From JBAXAB01 sp037142735 (GTDB taxonomy: Bacteria; Patescibacteriota; Minisyncoccia; Phycocordibacterales; CAIZLB01): a stretch of 42,171 nucleotides of DNA. Positions within the stretch are counted from its first letter, which is position 1. Each line of letters opens with the position of its first letter. Below the pieces are notes generated by a model, which was not told the DNA's origin, did no database searches, and worked only from the letters and a program-made list of their open reading frames with translations. Location of the stretch: positions 1-42,171 of the forward strand of contig JBAXAB010000007.1 of the NCBI GenBank assembly GCA_037142735.1, given 5' to 3'. A program made the position numbers and the translations under genes. Shown in pieces: positions 1 through 8,057 of the stretch.

Positions 1-146
1 TCGTCTACAAAAATGCGCGAGAACAATTTGAGATGAGAGTTCACAAGAGACTTCTTGATATTATCAACCCAAATGCAAAGGTGATCGAAGCATTAACTAA
101 CCTTAGTCTACCGACGGGTGTTAATATCGATGTAAAGATGATGTAA
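1..146 (+). CDS. rpsJ: 30S ribosomal protein S10, C-terminal part (5' end outside window)
   Basis: Reading from base 3 to the TAA at 144-146 gives 47 residues that match the S10 C-terminus: the HKRLLDIINP segment and the ending LPTGVNIDVKMM. S10 is a small-subunit head protein and also the NusE antitermination factor. The start lies upstream of the window. It is the first gene of the S10 operon, followed 43 nt later by rplC, which is the standard order. Confidence 0.95.
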   Translation, partial: VYKNAREQFEMRVHKRLLDIINPNAKVIEALTNLSLPTGVNIDVKMM

Positions 147-189
147 TTCAGATCTTCTGTCTTTGACTTACTGACTAAAACAAACCGCT

Positions 190-792
190 ATGAAATTTAT
201 CCTCGGAACAAAACAGAATATGACTCAGCTTTTCGATGAAACCGGAAAGGTTCACCCTGTGACTGTTGTAAAAACCAGTCCAGCTGTGGTGACTCAGGTT
301 AAATCTGTTGAAAAAGATGGCTACGCTGCCGTTCAAATTGGTTTTGGAACAAAGCGAGCATCACGAATCAACAAGCCTCGTACCGGACAAATGAAGGGTC
401 TTGGTAGCTTCTTAACCTTGATGGAAGTAAAAAATACCTCTGCAACCTCTGTAGGCGACAAGATCGCAGATGAATTTGCTGCAGGTGATACCGTAGAAGT
501 ATCAGCTATTTCAAAGGCTAAAGGTTTCCAAGGTGTAGTAAAGCGTCACAATTTCGGTGGAGGTCCACGTTCTCACGGTCAGAAACACTCTGAACGAGAA
601 CCAGGCTCAATCGGTGCCGGTGGATACCAGCGTGTATTCAAAGGACGAAGAATGGCCGGAAGAATGGGAGGTGACAGAGTAACTGTTAAAAATCTTACTG
701 TTGTCTCATATGATGCAACATCAGGTGAGTTGTTCATCCGAGGAGCAATCCCAGGTCGAAGAGGAACAATGGTAGAGGTACGCGGAAAATAA
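190..792 (+). CDS. rplC: 50S ribosomal protein L3
   Basis: This 200-residue protein has the L3 opening (FILGTKQNMTQLFDETGKV) and the conserved central loop near residues 120-150 (NFGGGPRSHGQKHSEREPGS) that reaches toward the peptidyl-transferase centre. It ends with the usual GAIPGRRGTMVEVRGK. Length is close to the bacterial norm of about 205-210. L3 binds 23S rRNA early in assembly. The ATG follows an A/C-rich stretch without a Shine-Dalgarno sequence, as for most genes in this operon. Confidence 0.98.
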   Translation: MKFILGTKQNMTQLFDETGKVHPVTVVKTSPAVVTQVKSVEKDGYAAVQIGFGTKRASRINKPRTGQMKGLGSFLTLMEVKNTSATSVGDKIADEFAAGDTVEVSAISKAKGFQGVVKRHNFGGGPRSHGQKHSEREPGSIGAGGYQRVFKGRRMAGRMGGDRVTVKNLTVVSYDATSGELFIRGAIPGRRGTMVEVRGK

Positions 793-826
793 TCCGAAAT
801 ACCGAAACACGAATAAACAAAATCAA

Positions 827-1585
827 ATGAAAAAAGAAACTACAAAAAAGAAAAATCCCGTAAAGAAAGTCATGGCTGTGACTAATAAAAAGGCGGCTGT
901 TAAATCTACAAAGTCTGATGCATTGAAGGCCACTTCTTATGATATGACTGGAAAATCAGCTGGCGATATCAATCTTTCTGAAATGATTTTCGGACAGAAC
1001 TGGAATGCTGACTTGGTTCACCAGGTTGTGACTTCTATGATGACTGATGCACGACATCCTTACGCTCACACAAAGACCCGAGGTGAAGTTCGTGGAGGAG
1101 GTAAAAAGCCTTGGCAGCAAAAGGGAACTGGTCGCGCTCGACACGGTTCATCTCGTTCACCTATCTGGGTTGGTGGAGGTGTTTCTGGAGGTCCACGAAA
1201 TGATAAAAACTTCGATAGAAAGGTGAACAAGAAGATGAAGGCAAAGGCACTTTACGTCATTCTTTCAAGAAAGTTCCGAGACGGTGAAATTCTTTTTGTA
1301 GACGCATTAGATGTAAAAGAGCCAAAAACAGCTTCTGCTGTTAAGGTTGTTTCTAATCTTGCAAAGGTTTCTGGCTTCGATATGCTTCTTTCACGCCGAA
1401 CAAATTCAGCCTTGGTTGTTGTCCCTGAAATTAATGACAACGTAAAGCGTAGTTTTAAAAACTTCAGTAATATGGAAGTCGCCGAGACTCGAAACATGAA
1501 CCCATTAGCACTTCTTAAATACAAGTATCTTGTGCTTTCACATCCAGCAAAGTCGTCTGAAATGCTTGAAGCTAAAATGAAATAA
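827..1585 (+). CDS. rplD: 50S ribosomal protein L4 with Lys-rich N-terminal extension
   Basis: Residues from about 40 onward match L4: the extended loop with TRGEVRGGGKKPWQQKGTGR (about 84-103) lines the peptide exit tunnel, and the globular C-terminal domain follows. The protein is 252 residues against about 200 in E. coli. The excess is mainly a basic leader of about 40 residues (MKKETTKKKNPVKKV...). The extension is in frame from the first ATG. No regulatory S10-type leader can be judged because the operon start is outside the window. Confidence 0.97.
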   Translation: MKKETTKKKNPVKKVMAVTNKKAAVKSTKSDALKATSYDMTGKSAGDINLSEMIFGQNWNADLVHQVVTSMMTDARHPYAHTKTRGEVRGGGKKPWQQKGTGRARHGSSRSPIWVGGGVSGGPRNDKNFDRKVNKKMKAKALYVILSRKFRDGEILFVDALDVKEPKTASAVKVVSNLAKVSGFDMLLSRRTNSALVVVPEINDNVKRSFKNFSNMEVAETRNMNPLALLKYKYLVLSHPAKSSEMLEAKMK

Positions 1586-1607
1586 TATTCAACATAATTA
1601 AACTGCC

Positions 1608-1904
1608 ATGACAAACATTTCAATCAAAAAGCATACATCAGAAGTTATCAAGAAGCCTCGAGTAACCGAGAAGGGTGTTATCGGCGGTGAAAAAGGAATC
1701 TACATTTTTGAAGTTCATAAATCAGCTAATAAAACATCTATCGCAAAGGCTATTAAGGAGATGTATAAAGTTACTCCTACAGCTGTGAACATTGTGAATC
1801 GCAAAGCTAAGAACGTCGTTGTTCGTGGTCGTGCTGGTAAAAAGGCCGCTATCAAAAAAGCTTATGTATTCCTTAAGAAAGGCGACAAGATTGATATAGC
1901 ATAA
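1608..1904 (+). CDS. rplW: 50S ribosomal protein L23
   Basis: The 98 residues show the L23 pattern: KKPRVTEKGVIG near the start, the NKTSIAKAIKEMY helix, and VNIVNRKAKNV before the basic loop. L23 sits at the polypeptide exit and forms the docking site for trigger factor and SRP. The length is normal. It follows rplD by 22 nt and precedes rplB by 13 nt. The ATG is preceded by AATTAAACTGCC, with no Shine-Dalgarno motif. Confidence 0.97.
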   Translation: MTNISIKKHTSEVIKKPRVTEKGVIGGEKGIYIFEVHKSANKTSIAKAIKEMYKVTPTAVNIVNRKAKNVVVRGRAGKKAAIKKAYVFLKKGDKIDIA

Positions 1905-1917
1905 TAATTATAAATAT

Positions 1918-2760
1918 ATGAAACGATATAACCCAACAAGCCCCTCAAGACGAAACATGGTGACCATCTCATACCGAGATGTGCTTACTACAAGTGAACC
2001 ATTCAAACCGCTTACTCACGGCTTCAAACGAGCAGTAGGAAGAAATAATACAGGAAGAATCACTACTCGACACAAAGGTGGGGGTCACAAGAGAATGTTC
2101 CGAGATATCGATTTCGTATATGACAAGAAAAACATTCCTGCAACTATTACAACTATTGAATATGATCCAAACCGAACAGGATTCGTTTCGTTGGTAACAT
2201 ATGCTGATGGTGAAAAACGCTACGTTCTTCTTCCTAAATCAATGAAAGTTGGAGACAAATTCGTTGTTGGTGAAAAAGTAGAAATCAAACCAGGAAACAG
2301 ACTTCCTCTTATTAACATCCCAGTTGGTACATTTATATACAACGTTGAAGTGAAGGCTTTGGGTGGAGCAAAAGTGGCTCGATCTGCCGGAAACTACGCT
2401 GAGGTAATTGCACACGACGGTGGTTACGCTCAAATCAAAATGCCTTCAACAGAAGTGCGAAAGATTATTGATACTGCGTGGGCTTCAGTTGGTGAAGTTT
2501 CAAACGAAGAAAGCAGACTTCAGAACTATGGAAAGGCTGGACGAAGCAGATGGATGGGTATTCGACCAACAGTTCGAGGTACTGCCATGAACCCAGTGGA
2601 TCATCCACACGGAGGAGGAGAAGGACGACAAGGACGAGGACGACGACGCGCAATTTCTATCTACGGAAAGCCAACAGGAAAGGGACAGAAATCACGTCGC
2701 TCAAAGAAGTATTCGAATTCATTCATTGTTTCTCGCCGAAAAGTTGGCAAAAACAAATAA
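1918..2760 (+). CDS. rplB: 50S ribosomal protein L2
   Basis: This 280-residue protein has the full L2 architecture: the N-terminal KRYNPTSPSRRNM, the OB-fold core with RHKGGGHKRMFRDIDF, and the C-terminal signature GTAMNPVDHPHGGGEGR that contains the conserved His near the peptidyl-transferase centre. L2 is required for subunit joining and peptidyl-transferase activity. The length is normal (about 275). The codons lean to AGA/CGA for arginine. Confidence 0.98.
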   Translation: MKRYNPTSPSRRNMVTISYRDVLTTSEPFKPLTHGFKRAVGRNNTGRITTRHKGGGHKRMFRDIDFVYDKKNIPATITTIEYDPNRTGFVSLVTYADGEKRYVLLPKSMKVGDKFVVGEKVEIKPGNRLPLINIPVGTFIYNVEVKALGGAKVARSAGNYAEVIAHDGGYAQIKMPSTEVRKIIDTAWASVGEVSNEESRLQNYGKAGRSRWMGIRPTVRGTAMNPVDHPHGGGEGRQGRGRRRAISIYGKPTGKGQKSRRSKKYSNSFIVSRRKVGKNK

Positions 2761-2791
2761 CTCATGATAGGATAGCCAAACATTTAAAAAT

Positions 2792-3145
2792 ATGACACGA
2801 TCACTCAAAAAAGGTCCATACGTAGATGAAAATCTCCTCAAAAAGATCGCGGGAAAAAACCCACGAGAAACTGGGGTTATTAAGACATGGGCGCGCCGAA
2901 GTCAGATTTCTCCTGAAATGGTTGGATTCATCTTTGGTGTACACAACGGAAAAGTTCACAACGATGTTTTAGTATCAGAGGAAATGGTTGGACACCGATT
3001 GGGTGAATTTTCTCCCACTAGAAAATTCGTTCGTCACGGAGGAAAAATGCAAAAGGAATTGGATCAGGCTAAAAAGGAGGCTGAAATCGCTTCTGCTAAG
3101 GCTGCTAAAGCCACTACTCCTGATGCAGCTGCACCAAAAAAATAA
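2792..3145 (+). CDS. rpsS: 30S ribosomal protein S19 with Ala/Lys-rich C-terminal tail
   Basis: The opening TRSLKKGPYVDENLLKK and the core VGHRLGEFSPTRKFVRHGGK are diagnostic for S19, which sits in the 30S head with S13. The family is normally about 90-95 residues and this one has 117. The extra residues form a tail (KKEAEIASAKAAKATTPDA...), predicted to be helical or disordered. The gene lies between rplB and rplV as expected. Confidence 0.97.
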   Translation: MTRSLKKGPYVDENLLKKIAGKNPRETGVIKTWARRSQISPEMVGFIFGVHNGKVHNDVLVSEEMVGHRLGEFSPTRKFVRHGGKMQKELDQAKKEAEIASAKAAKATTPDAAAPKK

Positions 3146-3175
3146 TTCTATAATTTAACTATTTATTAAACTTAC

Positions 3176-3544
3176 ATGAAAGCATCACTCAACAACTACA
3201 GACAGTCTCCAAGAAAGGTTAGGCTACTTGCTGACTTGGTTCGAGGCAAAACAGCCTCTGATGCTCTTCGTGCACTTAGTATTACGCCAAAACGCGCTTC
3301 TATTACTATGGTCAAATTGATCAACAGTGCTGTTTCAAATGCCCGTGTCTCTGGTCATCCAGCTCCAGAATCATTGAAAATTCAGATGGTTCAGGTAAAC
3401 ACTGGTGTTACAATGAAGCGTTCACTTCCTCGCGCTCGTGGTAGTGCTTCAAAATTAAACAAACGTTCAAGTCACGTTACATTGGTTTTGGGTGAAGCTC
3501 CAGTAAAAAAGACCAAGACAGCTAAAATAAAAACTGCAAAATAA
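3176..3544 (+). CDS. rplV: 50S ribosomal protein L22
   Basis: The protein (122 residues) has the L22 start (MKASLNNYRQSPRKVRLLAD), the ITPKRAS helix and the long beta-hairpin ending PRARGSASKLNKRSSH that lines the exit tunnel. It is about 10 residues longer than usual because of a Lys/Thr/Ala-rich tail. This is the typical operon position before rpsC, 4 nt apart. Confidence 0.97.
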   Translation: MKASLNNYRQSPRKVRLLADLVRGKTASDALRALSITPKRASITMVKLINSAVSNARVSGHPAPESLKIQMVQVNTGVTMKRSLPRARGSASKLNKRSSHVTLVLGEAPVKKTKTAKIKTAK

Positions 3545-3548
3545 ATAT

Positions 3549-4205
3549 ATGTCACACAAAGTTCATCCATTTTCACATAGACTAGGAATCATCCGCGATT
3601 GGAAATCACGATGGTTTTCAGTGCACGCTAAGTATCGTAGCAACCTAAAGATAGATGTTCTTCTTCGTGAATGGTTGGAAAAGAAAATGCGTGGACAGTA
3701 CATCTCTGATATTCAGATCGAGCGAAATGAAAAAATGCTTCGAGTCATTATTCAAACCTCTCGACCTGGAATTGTCATCGGACGAAATGGTGAAGGCGCG
3801 GTCAAACTCAAGAACGATATAGTGAAATTCTTACAAAAGAATAATGGAGACAAAGGTATCGAATTGAAAATGGACATCGAAGAAGTAAAGGTTCCAGAGG
3901 CTAGCGCCTCAATTGTGGCTCAGATGGTGGCAGAAGGTCTAGAAAAGAGAATGCCGTTCCGCCGTGTTATGAAGCAAATGATTGAAAAAGTTATGGCTTC
4001 TCGTGAGGTAAAGGGTGTCAGAATCTTCCTTTCAGGCCGATTGGGAGGAGCTGAAATGGCACGACGAGAAGATTTGAAGAAGGGTCGAATTCCTCTACAG
4101 ACTCTCCGAGCAGATGTTGATTTTAAACGCTTTGAAGCGGTTTTGCCTTACGGCTTGATCGGTATCAAAGTGTGGATTTATAAGGGTGATATCTTTAAGA
4201 AATAA
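3549..4205 (+). CDS. rpsC: 30S ribosomal protein S3
   Basis: At 218 residues this matches S3. The start is MSHKVHPFSHRLGIIRDWKS, the KH domain has RPGIVIGRNGEG near residues 73-84 (GxxG loop), and the C-terminal domain has GVRIFLSGRLGGAEMARRE. S3 forms part of the mRNA entry tunnel and its helicase. The start codon is 4 nt after rplV stop, consistent with coupled translation. Confidence 0.97.
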   Translation: MSHKVHPFSHRLGIIRDWKSRWFSVHAKYRSNLKIDVLLREWLEKKMRGQYISDIQIERNEKMLRVIIQTSRPGIVIGRNGEGAVKLKNDIVKFLQKNNGDKGIELKMDIEEVKVPEASASIVAQMVAEGLEKRMPFRRVMKQMIEKVMASREVKGVRIFLSGRLGGAEMARREDLKKGRIPLQTLRADVDFKRFEAVLPYGLIGIKVWIYKGDIFKK

Positions 4206-4215
4206 TTAAACTACC

Positions 4216-4635
4216 ATGTTACTCCCTAAAAAAGTAAAACACCGAAAATGGCACAAGAATCGTCGTAACATGAAGACGATTGGTGTTGATACTCGTGGAA
4301 CAACCCTTAATTTCGGTCAATTTGGTTTGAAAACAGTTTCTTATGCACGTATTACTTCAAATCAAATCGAGTCTGCTCGAAAGGTTATTGCCCGCAGTGT
4401 TTCTAAGACAGGAAGAATCTGGATTCGCATCTTCCCAGACAGACCAATTACAGCTAAACCGCCAGAAGTGCCCATGGGTTCTGGAAAGGGAGATGTACAG
4501 GGATACTGTATGGAAGTAAAACCAGGTCGTATCATTTTTGAAATCGACGGCGTTACGGATGAAATTGCAAAAGAGGCTTTACGAAAAGCTGGCACGAAAT
4601 TACCAATCAAGTCGAAGATTATTACTCGAATTTAA
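4216..4635 (+). CDS. rplP: 50S ribosomal protein L16
   Basis: The 139 residues begin MLLPKKVKHRKWHK and include the conserved GRIWIRIFPDRPITAKPPE and MGSGKGDVQGY segments of L16. L16 helps position A- and P-site tRNAs and is a late assembly protein. Length is normal. It is preceded by rpsC and followed by rpmC. Confidence 0.97.
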   Translation: MLLPKKVKHRKWHKNRRNMKTIGVDTRGTTLNFGQFGLKTVSYARITSNQIESARKVIARSVSKTGRIWIRIFPDRPITAKPPEVPMGSGKGDVQGYCMEVKPGRIIFEIDGVTDEIAKEALRKAGTKLPIKSKIITRI

Positions 4636-4654
4636 TTAGCTTTACACTACCACT

Positions 4655-4936
4655 ATGAAAGAAATCAAAGGACAATCAAAAAGCGAACTGATCAAAACTC
4701 TTAATGAAAAGAGAACAGCTTTTCAGGCTTTCAAATATGAATTGTCTGGTGGTAAGTCTAAGGATGTTAAAAAGGGCCGAAATCTTCGAAAGGATATTGC
4801 TCGTGTTATGACTGAATTATCTATGTTATCTAAAACTGAAGCTCCCAAGGCTAAGGTTGCAAAAGAGGTAGCAGCTGATAAAAAGGTTGTTAAAAAGGCA
4901 AAAGTCAAATCGACTAGAAAGGTAGCTAAAAAATAA
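4655..4936 (+). CDS. rpmC: 50S ribosomal protein L29 with Lys-rich C-terminal extension
   Basis: Residues 1-60 form the two-helix L29 fold (MKEIKGQSKSELIKTLNEKR, then KGRNLRKDIARVMTEL). The family is usually 60-72 residues and this protein has 93. The additional tail is almost entirely Lys, Ala and Val. L29 lies near the tunnel exit beside L23. The position between rplP and rpsQ is standard. Confidence 0.94.
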   Translation: MKEIKGQSKSELIKTLNEKRTAFQAFKYELSGGKSKDVKKGRNLRKDIARVMTELSMLSKTEAPKAKVAKEVAADKKVVKKAKVKSTRKVAKK

Positions 4937-4948
4937 TAATTTACATAT

Positions 4949-5236
4949 ATGGCAAAGAAAACTATTACAAAAGAAAAGACAATTGCAGATGCAGGTGCAA
5001 AACCATTGCAGGGTAAGGTACTTGATGGTATTGTGACTTCTGACAAAATGAAGGATACAGTGGTAGTGACTGTAGGACGATATGTTCGCGTTCCAAAATA
5101 CCGAAAATACGTTACTATTACTAAAAAATACAAGGCACATGACGCAGGTAATACATGCAAGATAGGAGACAAAGTTTCTATCCGAGAATGTAAGCCGATG
5201 TCACGTGACAAGCACTTCATCGTCATCAAAAACTAA
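4949..5236 (+). CDS. rpsQ: 30S ribosomal protein S17
   Basis: From about residue 22 the sequence matches S17 (GKVLDGIVTSDKMKDTVVV, then KYRKYVTITKKYKAHD and IRECKPMSRDKHFIV). S17 is an OB-fold primary binding protein of 16S rRNA. There is a short basic N-terminal leader of about 15 residues beyond the usual start. Total length is 95 residues against about 85. Confidence 0.96.
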   Translation: MAKKTITKEKTIADAGAKPLQGKVLDGIVTSDKMKDTVVVTVGRYVRVPKYRKYVTITKKYKAHDAGNTCKIGDKVSIRECKPMSRDKHFIVIKN

Positions 5237-5255
5237 CTGAAATAATTATAAAAAC

Positions 5256-5627
5256 ATGATACAAGCACGATCAATAGTAGCAATAGCAGATAACACAGGA
5301 GGTCAGATTGGCCGTATTTTCAAAGTGCTTGGATCAGCAGCAAAAAGATACGCAGAAATCGGTGACTTAGTTGTATTGTCTATCCAGAAGGCACAGCCAA
5401 GAAAAGCTGTTAAAAAGAAGGATGTTCTTACTGCAGTAGTTGTTCGCCAGAGAAAAGCATTCCGCCGTAAGGATGGTTCTTATGTTCGATTTGATGAGAA
5501 CGCAGTAGTTATCCTTGATAAAGGAAAGGAAGAACCAATGGGAGGTCGCATCTTCGGCCCTATTCCACGAGAAATCGTAGAAAAGGGTTTCCAGAAAATT
5601 GGCTCATTAGCACCTGAAATAGTGTAA
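5256..5627 (+). CDS. rplN: 50S ribosomal protein L14
   Basis: This 123-residue protein has the L14 start MIQARSIVAIADNTGG and the motifs VVRQRKAFRRKDGSYVRFDENA and GGRIFGPIPREI. L14 forms an intersubunit bridge and is the docking site of RsfS. Length is exactly the family norm. The following rplX starts 10 nt after the stop. Confidence 0.98.
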   Translation: MIQARSIVAIADNTGGQIGRIFKVLGSAAKRYAEIGDLVVLSIQKAQPRKAVKKKDVLTAVVVRQRKAFRRKDGSYVRFDENAVVILDKGKEEPMGGRIFGPIPREIVEKGFQKIGSLAPEIV

Positions 5628-5637
5628 TTTTACTATC

Positions 5638-5862
5638 ATGAAAATCAAGAAAAACGACAACGTAATAGTCATCGCTGGAAAAGATAAAGGCAAGAAAGGT
5701 AAGGTTACTAAGGCCTTCCCTAAATTAGATATGGTTCTGGTTGAAGGTATGAATATAAAGAAAAAGCATCAGAAGGCAAAACAGAATGGTGCCAAGGGTC
5801 AGGTGGTTGAGGTTTCTCATCCAATTCACGTTTCAAATGTAAAAGTTGCAACAGACAAATAA
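5638..5862 (+). CDS. rplX: 50S ribosomal protein L24, short form
   Basis: The KOW motif (KKNDNVIVIAGKDKGKKGKV) and the core VLVEGMNIKKKHQK identify L24, an assembly initiator on 23S rRNA. It has only 74 residues. Most bacterial L24 proteins have 100-105, so the C-terminal part is cut back. The reading frame is intact and the position between rplN and rplE is canonical. Confidence 0.95.
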   Translation: MKIKKNDNVIVIAGKDKGKKGKVTKAFPKLDMVLVEGMNIKKKHQKAKQNGAKGQVVEVSHPIHVSNVKVATDK

Positions 5863-5879
5863 TCTCTAAAGACAAATTT

Positions 5880-6443
5880 ATGACAAAACACACTACACTA
5901 AAAGAAAAAGCCAGCACATCATTCGCAACAATGAAGGAGGCTTTTGGTTACAAGAACGCTCTACAGGCACCAAAGATGGTGAAAGTGGTTTTGTCATCTG
6001 CTACTGGTTCAATCAAGGATAACAAGAAGAAGGAATTGATAGGTGACAGACTTACAAAGATCGCTGGCCAGAAGGCTACCGTCAAGTCTGCCAAGAAATC
6101 AGTTGCTTCGTTCAAGGTTCGCCAGGGTGATGCAGTAGGATGGCAGGTTACTTTACGAGGAGAAAGAATGTGGAGTTTCCTTGAAAAGTTGGTAAACATT
6201 GCACTTCCACGTACTCGAGACTTTCGAGGTATCAGTGCTAATGCGGTCGATGCAATGGGAAATTACACTCTTGGTGTAAAGGAACATACGGTTTTTCCTG
6301 AGACTTCCGATGAAGAATTGAAGGATGTCTTTGGTTTTGCCCTTACTTTGGTTACTACTGCCAAGAAGGCAGACGAGACCCGAGCGTTCCTTAGCCAGAT
6401 GGGGTTCCTCTTTAAAAAGGAAGAGAAAATAAAGGGTAAATAA
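5880..6443 (+). CDS. rplE: 50S ribosomal protein L5
   Basis: At 187 residues the protein has L5 landmarks: KMVKVVLSSATGSIKDNKK, the QKATVKSAKKSVASFKVRQG strand, VTLRGERMWSFLEKL, and LPRTRDFRGISANAVD. L5 binds 5S rRNA and contacts P-site tRNA. Length is normal. It is the last gene before a 110-bp gap that contains a terminator-like hairpin. Confidence 0.96.
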   Translation: MTKHTTLKEKASTSFATMKEAFGYKNALQAPKMVKVVLSSATGSIKDNKKKELIGDRLTKIAGQKATVKSAKKSVASFKVRQGDAVGWQVTLRGERMWSFLEKLVNIALPRTRDFRGISANAVDAMGNYTLGVKEHTVFPETSDEELKDVFGFALTLVTTAKKADETRAFLSQMGFLFKKEEKIKGK

Positions 6444-6460
6444 TCCTTTAAATCATTGAC

Positions 6461-6511
6461 TTTGAGCCGTGAAATTGTTAGTATCTTCACAGCTCAAACG
6501 AGCATTTTTTT
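6461..6511 (+). terminator. Terminator- or attenuator-like hairpin inside the ribosomal operon
   Basis: Between rplE and rpsN the arms TTTGAGC-C-GTGAA (6461-6473) and TTCAC-A-GCTCAAA (6486-6497) form a 12-bp stem with one mismatch and a 12-nt loop. A run of seven T (6505-6511) starts seven bases after the stem. The arrangement resembles an intrinsic terminator with a displaced T-run. Its position within a co-directional operon suggests attenuation or an mRNA processing site rather than a full stop. No convincing -35/-10 promoter is evident downstream. Confidence 0.55.
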
Positions 6512-6553
6512 AACTCAAATTCGCATTATTAATTAATTGAATTAACCACGGAA

Positions 6554-6739
6554 ATGGCAAAAGCATCAACAGTAGCAAGATCAAAAAAGAAGCCAAAGTT
6601 CAAGAGCAGAATCACTCGACGATGCTTTAGATGTGGTCGAGGCCGTGGCTATATGCGAGATTTTGATATGTGTCGTATCTGTTTCCGAGAATTAGCAAAC
6701 GAAGGAAGAATTCCTGGTATTAAGAAATCATCATGGTAG
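6554..6739 (+). CDS. rpsN: 30S ribosomal protein S14, zinc-binding type
   Basis: The 61-residue protein is the short, zinc-containing S14 form. Two CxxC knuckles are complete (C24/C27 and C40/C43), followed by FRELANEGRIPGIKKSSW. S14 is in the head of the 30S subunit. The stop overlaps the start of rpsH (ATGGTAG), which suggests translational coupling. It is the first gene after the hairpin gap. Confidence 0.97.
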   Translation: MAKASTVARSKKKPKFKSRITRRCFRCGRGRGYMRDFDMCRICFRELANEGRIPGIKKSSW

Positions 6740-7128
6740 ACTCAACTGCACAACTATTAAACTCACTTAAAATGGCTAATCGCGCTAAAAAGGCGACTGT
6801 CGTATTTTCATACACAAAATTCCGTGAAAACATTTTAAATGTTCTTCAGACAGAAGGTTATATTAAATCAGTGACAAAGAAGGGAAAGAAAGTTCCACAG
6901 ATTGAACTAGACGTTGAACTTGCATATGATGAAAACGGTGATGGCAAGATCCAGGGTGTTGAACAGGTTTCAAAAAATTCACGCCGATTGTATAGTAAAG
7001 CTCAGGAATTACGTCCAGTAAAGAACGGTTTCGGTGCAATGATCCTTACTACACCAAAGGGGATCATGACAGAACGTACGGCTCGTAAAGAAAAGGTCGG
7101 AGGAGAAACATTATTCAAGATTTGGTAA
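6733..7128 (+). CDS. rpsH: 30S ribosomal protein S8
   Basis: S8 is recognised from TAQLLNSLKMANRAKKATVV at the start and the C-terminal core PVKNGFGAMILTTPKGIMTE. The 131-residue reading from 6733 aligns with the whole family N-terminus, so I keep it rather than the internal ATG at 6772. The start overlaps the rpsN stop by 7 nt. S8 nucleates the 30S platform and regulates the spc operon in E. coli. Whether it does so here is unknown. Confidence 0.96.
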   Translation: MVDSTAQLLNSLKMANRAKKATVVFSYTKFRENILNVLQTEGYIKSVTKKGKKVPQIELDVELAYDENGDGKIQGVEQVSKNSRRLYSKAQELRPVKNGFGAMILTTPKGIMTERTARKEKVGGETLFKIW

Positions 7129-7150
7129 TTATTCAGTTAATAATAATTGT

Positions 7151-7684
7151 ATGTCACGAATTGGCCGTCAAATCATCGCTATACCAGAAAAAGTTACAGT
7201 TACTATCAATGATGGTCTTTTAGTAGTGAAAGGTCCAAAGGGTGAATTACAGCGTGAATTCAAACCAGTAGTAACAGTTAATGTTAACGGTTCAGAAGTT
7301 ACTCTTACACCTCATCGAGATGATATTGAGACTAATGCACTTTGGGGAACATACTCTTCTCACGTTCAGAACATGATCAAGGGTGTTGTTGAGCCATACG
7401 TTGTTAAACTTATCCTAGAAGGAATTGGTTTCAAAGCTGAAGTTGCTGGTACAATGTTAAATCTTGCTCTTGGTTTTTCTCATCCAGTAAAGGTTGCTAT
7501 TCCAGCAGGTATTACAATGACGTCTGAAAAGGGTGCTATTACTATCACTGGTATTGATAAAGAATTGGTAACACAATTCGCTGCAACTCTTCGTTCAATG
7601 AAAAAGCCTGAACCATACAAAGGTAAAGGTTTCAGATATGAAAAAGAAGTTATCAGACGCAAGCAAGGTAAAAAGACTGCATAG
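7151..7684 (+). CDS. rplF: 50S ribosomal protein L6
   Basis: The 177 residues begin MSRIGRQIIAIPEKVTVTI and end with the conserved PEPYKGKGFRYEKEVIRRKQGK. They make two tandem alpha/beta L6 domains. L6 binds near the sarcin-ricin loop. Length matches the family (about 177-180). It lies between rpsH and rplR as usual. Confidence 0.98.
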   Translation: MSRIGRQIIAIPEKVTVTINDGLLVVKGPKGELQREFKPVVTVNVNGSEVTLTPHRDDIETNALWGTYSSHVQNMIKGVVEPYVVKLILEGIGFKAEVAGTMLNLALGFSHPVKVAIPAGITMTSEKGAITITGIDKELVTQFAATLRSMKKPEPYKGKGFRYEKEVIRRKQGKKTA

Positions 7685-7701
7685 TCTATATAAATAAAAT
7701 T

Positions 7702-8049
7702 ATGAAAAAAATTATCCTTTCATCATCAAGAGACAGACGACGCAAGCGCATTCGCGCAAAGATTTCTGGTAGCCAAGAACGCCCTCGTCTTTCTATCTAT
7801 AAATCAAATGTGGCAATGTATGCTCAGCTTATTGATGATACAAAAGGTATGACTTTGGTTGCCGCTTCTACTTTGAACACAAAAGGCAAGAACAAGACAG
7901 AATCAGCAAAGGCTGTTGGAATTGAAATTGCAAAACTTGCAAAGTCAAAAGGAATCACACAAGTTACCTTTGATCGAGGAGGTTTCATTTATACAGGACG
8001 AGTGCGCGCTGTGGCAGAGGGTGCTCGTGAAGGCGGTCTAATCTTTTAA
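7702..8049 (+). CDS. rplR: 50S ribosomal protein L18
   Basis: The protein (115 residues) has the basic N-terminal segment RDRRRKRIRAKISGSQERPR, the strand-rich centre LSIYKSNVAMYAQLIDD, and the FDRGGFIYTGRVRAVAEGAR ending diagnostic of L18, the 5S rRNA-binding protein. Length is normal. rpsE follows after 8 nt. Confidence 0.98.
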   Translation: MKKIILSSSRDRRRKRIRAKISGSQERPRLSIYKSNVAMYAQLIDDTKGMTLVAASTLNTKGKNKTESAKAVGIEIAKLAKSKGITQVTFDRGGFIYTGRVRAVAEGAREGGLIF

Positions 8050-8057
8050 ATAGTTAT

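Noticed and set aside
4723..5229. 168-codon minus-strand frame across rpmC and rpsQ
   Set aside because: It is antisense to two well-supported ribosomal protein genes and shows no recognisable domain.
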